Source of the DNA: Owenia fusiformis
Lineage: Eukaryota > Annelida > Polychaeta > Sabellida > Oweniidae
Assembly (NCBI GenBank): GCA_903813345.2
Contig: CAIIXF020000002.1
Coordinates: 3,388,001-3,448,000, forward strand
Direction: 5' to 3'
DNA: 60,000 nt
Every line of letters begins with the position of its first letter. Positions within the stretch are counted from its first letter, which is position 1. The position numbers and the translations under genes were made by a program. Below the pieces are notes generated by a model, which saw nothing but the letters and a program-made list of their open reading frames with translations, had not been told where the DNA came from and did no database searches. Shown here piece by piece: positions 34,029 through 42,300 of this stretch.

Positions 34029-35103
34029 CTTTTTTGAATGCCTGAGATAACAACACTTTATCTCTACTACCTTTCATCTTCCTGAGATTATCCAATATAC
34101 GTCGCAGAAAAAATTTGCCTCTACGAACCGCATGTGTTGCATAACTTAAGGACCCTACCAACGATTGTAGTTGACGTTTTGATGCATGTTTTTTATTACG
34201 AAATAACTCCAACTTGTCACGTAACTTATTTCGTTTTGCCTGGCCTAATGAGACCGTACAGTCCACAGTATTGATTTCCACACCTAAGAAGGTAACCATC
34301 TGACTTGGTCCACATACTTTAGACCAGTTTATCTGGAACCCAAGTGTCCTCAATAGATTAATCAATACATTTAAACACTTTTGACAGTCTGCTGCTGTCT
34401 CCTGTACAATGAGAAAGTCATCGAGATACGCTACAATCCCAGAATAGCCTTTCCTATTCATGATACGTTTCACTGCTTGTGATATACGTGTAAAAATTGA
34501 ACATCCTTGATTAGACCCAAAAGGCAATCTGCTATCAAAGATATTAGTCACAGTTTCATCACCTTGAAATTCCCATTGCAGGCCTGTCATACAATAGTCA
34601 ATACAAGATATAGGAACACTACGATAGGCATTTTTCAAGTCAATTTTTGCGATGAAGTAATTAGGTTTGGCTAAACGTTTTGCTTTATCCAATGTTTCAT
34701 ATTTCACAGAAGTACTTTCTGAATAGTCATTCATAGCACAGCCTACAGGTCTACTACCATCATGTATAAGTCGAACATCCACTCCACTTGATTTTGGAAT
34801 TGCCGCAAGTGGACTAACAATTTTTGGAACAGTTTTGGCAATGATATAACATCCATGTTTTATTTGGGTTTTCAATTCCTTTTCAACTAATGTCCTATGT
34901 TCAAATGCTGACTTGTGGTTTTGCATATATACAGATTTTACTTTCACTTCATTATCAATGTCTGTGATTCTAAATCCACTTTTAATACCATTCATTATAT
35001 AATCATAATCACAATCATTCTTCATTAAACGTTCCCATTCCTCATGCTTAGAGGATATTGAATAGTAATTACCAAGGAAATCAGTATTACATGGGTCTAT
35101 CAA
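33931..35103 (-). CDS. Reverse transcriptase of Ngaro/DIRS-type element
   Basis: 390 residues. Polymerase motifs in order are PLAAIPKSSGVDVRLIHDGS (fingers), FIAKIDLKNAYRSVPI (motif A Asp), LPFGSNQG (motif B), VAYLDDFLIV (catalytic YLDD, ~223) and VTFLGVEIN (motif D/E region). FG(S/L)xxxP-type and LDD motifs with SLVGSLSYATHAVRRGK in the connection are typical of DIRS-order elements. It lies 66 bp after the CCCH finger ORF, and its frame breaks before RNase H. It synthesises element cDNA, probably in the cytoplasm or nucleus, from the element's own transcript. Confidence 0.9.
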   Translation of the reverse strand: MIDPCNTDFLGNYYSISSKHEEWERLMKNDCDYDYIMNGIKSGFRITDIDNEVKVKSVYMQNHKSAFEHRTLVEKELKTQIKHGCYIIAKTVPKIVSPLAAIPKSSGVDVRLIHDGSRPVGCAMNDYSESTSVKYETLDKAKRLAKPNYFIAKIDLKNAYRSVPISCIDYCMTGLQWEFQGDETVTNIFDSRLPFGSNQGCSIFTRISQAVKRIMNRKGYSGIVAYLDDFLIVQETAADCQKCLNVLINLLRTLGFQINWSKVCGPSQMVTFLGVEINTVDCTVSLGQAKRNKLRDKLELFRNKKHASKRQLQSLVGSLSYATHAVRRGKFFLRRILDNLRKMKGSRDKVLLSQAFKKDVQWWCAMLDICDGTVYYKYKGSNQCICGCQQ

Positions 35104-35169
35104 ACCAAATGGAGACTGTTTATTCTGCGACTGTCTGTCCTATTCATCTTTTGTACTTGAAGACTCGGT

Positions 35170-35529
35170 CTAAGGATGATCTTTCCCATGATGTTCACTT
35201 TTATTACAGGTTTTGCATTTATGCGCAAACTTGCAGGTGTCCCCATATGAACAAGTCCCTTTATTGTTCCATTGATCACAGTACAGTACCCTATTAGATG
35301 ACCATGTTGAAGTTTTCTTTTTTCCAATGGCATTTGATGGTTTGTTAAAATCGTTTTTAGGGGGCCTCCTTTCTAAATGTACCTCTGATAGATGGGGAGT
35401 ATCCGTTCCCCATCTAAACATGTATACATTTTGTTTTTTCCTATAGTCATCGTCATATTTTAACACTGATGGCCATGTATACCTACACGCTAAGTTACCG
35501 ATCTTTGCACAACCCACCCATCCATCCAT
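35170..35529 (-). CDS. CCCH zinc-finger protein (Gag-like ORF1) of Ngaro/DIRS-type element
   Basis: 120 residues. The C-terminal part has a CCCH finger, C-x8-C-x5-C-x3-H (CDQWNNKGTCSYGDTCKFAH), followed by KCKTCNKSEHHGKDHP, a signature often found at the end of ORF1 proteins in tyrosine-recombinase elements; it presumably binds element RNA. The apparent start lies inside the A1 repeat (35509-35558), which is unusual. A longer 5' part of ORF1 has probably been deleted, which would also explain the element's short length. Confidence 0.7.
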   Translation of the reverse strand: MDGWVGCAKIGNLACRYTWPSVLKYDDDYRKKQNVYMFRWGTDTPHLSEVHLERRPPKNDFNKPSNAIGKKKTSTWSSNRVLYCDQWNNKGTCSYGDTCKFAHKCKTCNKSEHHGKDHP

Positions 35530-35558
35530 ATTTAATCTAATTCTTCACAGAATATCAT
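35509..35558 (-). repeat. Split direct repeat A1 (5' end of the retrotransposon)
   Basis: About 50 bp matching A2 at 32224-32274 with a one-base difference (TCTAATTC against TCTCAATTC). Ends at TCAT, after which the Harbinger terminus resumes. Confidence 0.9.
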
Positions 35559-36047
35559 ATTATCATCTGGACGCAACGCAAAATCGCATGCGAATCGCAT
35601 CGCAAGACATCGCAACGCAACCATTTCCCAAAAATGTTATTATCATTCCATCGCATCGCAAGTCTGACGCAAAGTTATCGATTTTCTGATCGCAACTAAA
35701 CAAAAAGTTGCGACGACGTCTACCCTGTCGCAAATCAAATTGCAAATCTAGTTCATCTTTGAGCGTTATTTATCTCTGTTAAAGGATATTTTGTGGTGTT
35801 TTATATCGGTCATTTCACTACCTGTTAAGTATTAATCAATAGTATCGAAGAAATTGTTCAATTTTATTTATTTAATATGATTAAAATATACATTTAATTG
35901 AGCCTGTAAATCCTTAAAAATCACGTTTATCTAGCTAATAAAGCTTGTTTGGTGAATTAATCTTGCCACTACTACACTAATGTTCTGAGTATTCCTAGTG
36001 TATATGTACCTCACCTACATCGTCTGCAAAAGTACAAGAACACCAAG

Positions 36048-36269
36048 ATGTTTCGTTTCATTCTGGATCACCACAATCTTATTGGCCGAAGAGTATTTCG
36101 AGATAGGTTTAACCCACTCGATTCACTAAATGACATCGAGATGCTCCAGAGATACAGAATGCCGAGAGCATTGTTAATAGAGGTTATAAACCTTTTTGAA
36201 GATTTGTTAAAACAATGGTTGAACTCCTGTGGTATCTTTGTACAGTATTTGAGGTGCTCGTTTTTCTGA
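36048..36269 (+). pseudogene. HARBI1-like transposase remnant, altered end (copy 4)
   Basis: The N-terminal remnant up to EVINLFED is preserved (MFRFILDHHN start), but a small deletion removes ELTPKNRNNHFIPG and shifts the frame into unrelated sequence. Non-functional. Confidence 0.8.
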
Positions 36270-37611
36270 ATGATCCGTACCATGTTCCCAGATATAGATT
36301 AAATATTAAAGAGATTTTATTTGATCGAGTTTGAATATGAATGGAAACGTTGTTAATTCTACATAATAGAATAAATGCATATCACTGCAAATTACTAAGT
36401 TGTTAAATTTAATAGTTTAAAAATGAAAAAGCACGATTTTCTTTTTTACATAGACATGTACTCTGTATCTGTTGTTCAAGCATCACCCATCGCATTGAAG
36501 TTGACTCGTCGGAAAGAGTTAGATTTTCAATTTGAAATGAGAGTTCGTCTCAAAATTGTAGATTTTCACATTTTCATCCCGACCCTGATTCAAACATGAT
36601 TTGCTTTGATCACAATGCAAAAGACGTGTTTCATATTTTGTTCCAAAGGAAAATAAATGCAATACACTATAGACATATTTAAACATATATCGATATGGAA
36701 CCCACAACTTGCAATTTTCTGGCATGTGTATCAAATGTAAAATATACACCACCATTAATAGAAAACTCATTAGCTGTTATCGTTTCATTGTCTGTTGAAA
36801 AATTATGTTGACGGATTTTAGATAGAAGCATTGTGGAACACAGACAACAACGACCAAAAGTTCATTTTATTTCAGTTAGTTTCAGTAACATGACAACTTC
36901 CCGTTTTAACAGTTATTTAACATAACGTTTTTTCTAGTCCTCATTTCCCTACCAAGTGAACTTATTTTTTTAGCTACCCTTGCCCAGCAACTATCCTGTG
37001 ACTGTATTGTTATTTGACAGCTAAGTGATGCCAAAAGAATATTTGCATCCTTCTCAATGAGAGATACTAATAATTATTGTCCATCATTTGTCCAATTCCT
37101 TGCCCTCGACATGTTTCTTCGACTATCGTCTGTTCAATGTAAATCGATTTGCATTTTGTCGCACTTATGTCTTGCACAAGTGTAATGCATGAGCAATCAA
37201 TCAAATCATATCAATTATTGGATTTCTATCAATTTCAATCAATCAATGTCAAAAACTAGCGCCAGTGTCCTTTTAAATTTCGCGCCAAAATACACTCTAG
37301 ACTTGCGATCGCAACTTACGTTTTAATTGTTTTGCGATTGCTTTGCGTCTGCGATTGCGCTCAATTGATAATATCACGCATCGCATGCGTTACAAATTGC
37401 GATCGCAATCGCATCGCAGACGCAACGCAACTATTAGCGACCAGATGATAATGAGGCCTCTCTAACAGGCTCCAAATAAAATTTTCTTTTGATTTATTAT
37501 TAATTCAGCAAAAAGACAATGAAACGATTTCCTATCATTAGTTATATTTGATATGTGAATCAAGATATCATATTTTAGCAAAAAAATTTTTAGCATCGAA
37601 TATTACTTCTC

Positions 37612-37655
37612 AAACCATCGAATATCACTTCTCAAAAAATGATATTCGATGGTTT
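37612..37655. repeat. 16-bp-stem hairpin and repeats of CGAATATCACTT
   Basis: AAACCATCGAATATCA pairs with TGATATTCGATGGTTT across a 12-nt loop. Two more inverted copies of the AGTGATATTCGATGG word follow up to 37700. No coding meaning is apparent. Confidence 0.8.
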
Positions 37656-37700
37656 CGAAGTGATATCTGATGGTTTTAAAAGTGATATTCGATGGTTTAT

Positions 37701-38171
37701 ATTTTTCAAATTTTTTTTTCAATTTTTCGGATTTTGTCAAGATAATTTTTAGAATATTTTTCTCCAAAAATGTTTTGCACTTATAACAATTATGTGGCAC
37801 TGGATATCTCCAAAAGAGATGAGATCCACTAAAATGGACCTCAGAAATGAATTCCTCGTGAAAAATTTAGAAAGATAGTATACTTATATCAAAACCTGTA
37901 ATAAGTTAAATGTGGAAATAATGGGACGAAATGTAGCATTGGTTTTAATTCCATCCTCTATACACTTCTTAGTTATATATAAATATTGCGTTAAAAAATC
38001 AGACCCTATATATTCCAATGGGAAAGAACCCAGATGTAAAGTTATCTGTGCCCTGAATGAGAGCTTTCCAACACGGGAGGGAAGAATATTGTTGTGATCG
38101 CGAATTGATGTATTGTTGAGTTGAGTCAGATGTTAAGTTACATATAATCATTTTCAAAATATTTTATTTCA
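37701..38171. other. Sequence upstream of the receptor gene, nothing recognised
   Basis: A signal-peptide exon for the receptor gene should lie upstream of 38458, but I could not identify one here. A short frame at 37912-38097 has no recognisable features. Confidence 0.4.
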
Positions 38172-38457
38172 CATGCACGCCCTAATCGCTGGTACGATTG
38201 AACATATATTTTACAGGTCGTTTACTTTTTATTTCTTTTATTTTAGATGCTTGCTAAAATCGCTAGTACAGGCAGATTTACGATTTTTCTACTTTGAGAC
38301 TTTTATTCCAGATGCATGCTTAATGGATGGTGCGAGTGTACAGGGAATACTCAATTACTTGTTTTCCTTGTTATTCAGATACTGCCCAAATGAGTTGTTC
38401 GTGGTGTACATGTAGATGTTAAGGATTGTTTACTTTTTCATATCATTTTTATTTCAG
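38172..38457 (+). repeat. Decayed tandem array of lectin-exon starts with splice acceptors
   Basis: Four degraded copies of the exon's first ~30 bases precede the real exon at 38458. They start near 38172, 38247, 38311 and 38378 and are spaced 62-80 bp apart. Copies 2-4 each follow a pyrimidine tract ending in TTTTAG, TTCCAG or TTCAG. They align with the real start (GCATGTCCAAATGGCTGG) but contain stops and substitutions. The last real acceptor is preceded by GTTTACTTTTT, also seen before copy 2. Confidence 0.65.
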
Positions 38458-38709
38458 AAGCATGTCCAAATGGCTGGTACGAATGTGATGGAAGGTGCTA
38501 TGGGTTGTTTACCAACCAAACTCACAACTTAACATGGGTCGAAGCAAGGGAAAGTTGCTGGTCCAAAGATGCTTTATTGGCTGCTATTACCAACGATGGT
38601 GACTATGGGAGGGAGGAAGAGACATGCATGAAGGAAACGCTGCGCAATTGGAATAATACGGACCAACTCCCGTGTACCAAACATGAACCACGGGGTTCTA
38701 TATATGCAG
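38458..38709 (+). CDS. C-type-lectin-like exon of an LGR-type GPCR gene
   Basis: The first recognisable exon of the receptor. Acceptor ...ATTTCAG at 38457 and donor CAG|GTACC at 38710. In frame it reads CPNGWYECDGRCYGLF, then TWVEARESCWSKDALLAAI, the opening of a C-type lectin-like domain (first disulfide Cys pair, WxxAxxxC, GA-LA-type core), to PCTKHEPRGSIYA. The exon ends in phase 1, matching the exon at 45603, which carries the rest of the domain. The usual WIG-loop and calcium-site (EPN/QPD, WND) residues are not evident, so carbohydrate binding is doubtful. The domain would lie extracellularly at the N-terminus. Upstream exon(s) with the signal peptide were not found. Confidence 0.8.
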
Positions 38710-38734
38710 GTACCATTTCATTATTATTCATTAT

Positions 38735-39136
38735 TGCCAAAGAAGCCGTCTACTATATTACCTTACGGAGTCCTCGTTGTTATCTCCTTGTGGGGCGCCC
38801 CGGACGTAACGATTGTCGATGTTGATATATATGTAGAGTACTTCATGTATTGTAATGTTGATAGTTACTTTTAATTCTAATTAGTTCTAACTAGGTTTCA
38901 TCTGTGATCCTAATTATCTTATTTCTAGTTATCTCATTTCTTCCCAGCTCATCTCATCTCTTCTCTGCATTTTTGCCTGTTTACTCTCAATGCAATTTTT
39001 CCCAACTGAACTTATGTGCACTTTGTTTCTGTGTTTTTGACCTCTGTTGATTAGCCTCACTAATTATAAGCCTATTTGAATTCATAAAAACATTGTGATT
39101 TACTATTCACAACAACTTTCTTAATTTTATATCACA
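38735..39136 (-). repeat. Presumptive 3' LTR of the Gmr1-like element
   Basis: On the minus strand it begins TGTGATATAAAATT directly after the purine tract and ends TTCTTTGGCA at the ATTAT target duplication. The opposite end of the element does not contain a recognisable second copy, so the LTR identity rests on position and termini. Confidence 0.6.
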
Positions 39137-39365
39137 TCTCCCCCCTTTTAGAGATGGCGATACTCAGCCAGCTTAAGGGAAAAAATCCTCAGTTCCTTTG
39201 GGATTACAAAAGTCTCTCAGATTGTTTATCTAAGCAAAATTCTTTTTTATTTTTTTAAAAAAAATTTCACTCTCAAGTATAAAATTATCACTGTCTCACC
39301 AAATCTAAACAAATAAGTGTCTCTTTCACTATTATATCTTCTACATTCTCATTTGCTACAATTTG

Positions 39366-42300
39366 TTACAATCTGGATAATGCATCAGCACATCCATTGT
39401 TTATGCCAGATCTGTGTATTACCTTAAAGTCATATTGCTGTAAGGTTAACGACCATCTTGTAAGTCTGTGATTGGTATTCAGCATCTTGTTCAGCCACTT
39501 TAAGGGATTATGGTCTGTTATGACCACAAATCTTCTCCCTAACAAGTAGTATCTCATGTATTGAACTGCCCATACGATTGCCAAACATTCCTTCTCTATT
39601 ACTGCATAATTCTGTTCTCTTGGTAGTAACTTACGACTTAAGTACATGATTGGGTGCTCTCCATCGTCAAAATCTTGGCTCAAAACTCCAGAAATACCCA
39701 CATCTGATGCATCTGTAATTACCAGAAATGTTCTTGTGAAGTCAGGACTACTCAAGATTGTGTCAGAACACAATAGTTTCTTCAATTGATCATGTGCTTT
39801 CTGTTCTCGGTCTCCCCATGGTATTTTCACTGGTATGGATTTCTTGGTCAATTCTGTCAGGGGGAAAGCAATTTCTGCATATTTTGGAACAAACTTCCTA
39901 AAATAGCCTGTCATTCCCAAAAATGTTTTCAAATTCTTCTTGGTCGTAGGTTTCTCCAATCTCTGTATAGCTTCTGTCTTCTCAATACTTGGCTTAATTG
40001 TACCACCTCCAACAATGTGACCCAGATATTCAACTTCTTCAAAAGCAAATCTACACTTTGACGGCTTTGCAGTCAAGTTGTGTTTTCTCAATCTATCAAA
40101 AATGTTTCTGACATCATGAAGGTGTGAATCAAAATCAGTGCTGAATACTACCAAATCATCGAAATATGCATCAGAGTATTCTTCAGCTCCTTCAAGCATC
40201 CTGTCCATTGCTCTCTGAAAGGTGGCAGGTGCACCATGTAACCCAAAAGGCATTCTTATAAATTGGAACGTGCCGAAGGGAGTTAGTACTGACGTCTTCT
40301 CTTTAGAATCACTACTAAGGGGAATTTGCCAAAAACCTCTGCAAAGATCCATTACAGTTATGAAAACAGCAGTGGCAAGACCATCGAGTATTTCATCTAT
40401 TCTTGGCATAGGATATGCATCAAACTCTGTAACTTTATTCAAATCTCGAAAGTCTACACAGTCTCGGAGTTCTCCATTTTTCTTTGGTACAAAAACAAAG
40501 TTTGAGCCCCATTCACTCATAGATGGTTCCATTATTCCCTTAGATATCATTTTATCTACCTTTTCCCTCATCAATTCAATGTATGCCTTAGGGAATCGTC
40601 TCAGCCTCTGTCTCACTGGTTTGTTGTCTTTGGTGTTGATGTGATGGGTAATTAAGTCTGTAATTCCAGGCTCATCAGACAGCACGTCATTGTACTCATC
40701 AAGAAGTGCTACAATTTGCTTCTCTTGCTCTTCAGTGAGATTTGGTGAAATGTTGAATTTATGTTCATTCTCTTTATCATCTATAATCGGCCATTGTATT
40801 GGCATGTACTCTTCTGCATCATCATTATCACTGTCTCTATCTATATCATCATTTTCAATGGTTTGTAGAGTGAAACAGCAGAAATCATCAGAATTGTGAT
40901 ATCTTTTCAGGAGATTCACATGGTATGTTTTTGTCTTGTTGCCCATCTGTATGTCATAATTGACTTTGTTGCATCTCTTTATGATTTTAAATGGTCCTTG
41001 CCATTTTGCTTGTAGCTTCATCTCACTAGAAGGAAGCAATAATAAAACTAGGTCTCCTGGTTTATATTCTATGTTACGAGATTGTTCATCATAGTAGGCT
41101 TTCTGGTTGTGTTTTGCTCTGATTACTTTATCTTTCACTATCTCATGCATTGATTCTAATTTTTCTCTCATCTTTGTGATATGCTCAATAACATTTGTAG
41201 AAGCATCTCTGTTGGGTTCCCATCTCTCACTTAGAACATCTATTGGGCCTCTCACTTCTCTCCCATAAAGCAACTCGAATGGGGAAAACCCAGTTGTAGC
41301 ATGTGGAACCTCACGATAAGCAAATAACAGGTATGGAAGAAAAATATCCCAATTTTCTGGCTCATCTTCTGTTAGCTTTTTGATCATTTTCACAAGTACT
41401 CCGTTGTATCTCTCTGTCTGACCATTTGTCTGTTGGTGGTATGGAGTTGTTTTTATCCCATTTATTTTCATCATCTTGTACATTTCCTGCATCAATTTAG
41501 AAAGGAAATTTGTCCCTTGATCTGTTAAAATCTCTTTGGGAACTCCAACTCTACTGAACTGCTTCATCAATTCTTCAGCTACTTTCTTAGAATCAGTTGT
41601 TTTCATTGGTACAGCTTCTGGGAATTTAGTTCCGTAGTCAGTTGTAACTAAGATATACTTGTTTTCTCTTTTGGATCTTTCTAAGGGACCAACTATGTCC
41701 ATACCTATTCTGCTAAATGGTTCAGTAATGACTGGTAAGGGTATCATCTTGGCTCTGTTTGATAACATTTTCCTCGATGTCTTTTGGCATACATCACAGC
41801 TGTTGCAAAATCCTTTTACATCTCTGTGAATTCCTGGCCAAAACATCTTCTTCATTATTCTTGAGGTCGTTTTCTGAATTCCAAGGTGACCCGATAATGG
41901 TATATTGTGTGACAACTCTAGGACCTTCTTCCGACATTGGCGTGGTACTACTATCTGTTCAATAATATCACCACTTAAATTCTCAACTCTTCTGATAACC
42001 ATATCATCTTTCTTTATGAAGTATGGTGTATCTTGTTGTTCAGCAGGCATATCTAAGAGTGCTTTTCTCACATTTGATAGAGTTGGATCTTTGTTTTGTA
42101 ACTGTATCAACTTATCTCTATTTATGCCATCTATGTTTATTTCTGTGTCATCGTGTTTATATGCTTTTCTTCTTTGAAGTCTCTTTTCTCTTCTGCTCTT
42201 CTTTTGTTTCTCTCTTATTTGTGGATAAAATACTGATTCATCAAAGTTAAACGGTAATTCTTCCGAATTTGTGGATGTCTCAGTTTGGATAATCTCAATC

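Larger units (their letters stand above)
31916..35558 (-). mobile_element. Ngaro/DIRS-type tyrosine-recombinase retrotransposon with split direct repeats
   Basis: On the minus strand the order is A1 (35558-35509), CCCH finger ORF, reverse transcriptase, RNase H, tyrosine recombinase, B1 (32366-32275), A2 (32274-32224), spacer, B2 (about 32008-31916). This A1...B1A2...B2 arrangement is the hallmark of Ngaro/PAT-type elements. The B1/A2 junction (TCAT|TTAA) equals the joined ends of the element, as expected for a circular intermediate. Insertion into the Harbinger terminus shows no target duplication, as expected for recombinase-mediated integration. At 3.6 kb it is short for the class, and RT and RNase H lie in different frames, so the copy may be defective. 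No methyltransferase domain is visible. Confidence 0.9.
31909..37459 (+). mobile_element. PIF/Harbinger element, copy 4 (subtype beta), split by a retrotransposon
   Basis: The left terminus AGGCCTC (31909-31915) is separated from its continuation ATTATCATCTGG (35559 onward) by a 3643-bp tyrosine-recombinase retrotransposon. The right terminus ends at 37459. Net Harbinger length is about 1.9 kb. It shares copy-2-specific variants (GTGAATTAATC, AAAAGTACAAG, undeleted Myb region). The right flank is CTC rather than CWG. Confidence 0.85.

Noticed and set aside
38173-38415. 80-codon frame upstream of the lectin exon as a signal-peptide exon
   Set aside because: It spans several decayed acceptor and exon-start copies; its hydrophobic stretch comes from pyrimidine tracts.
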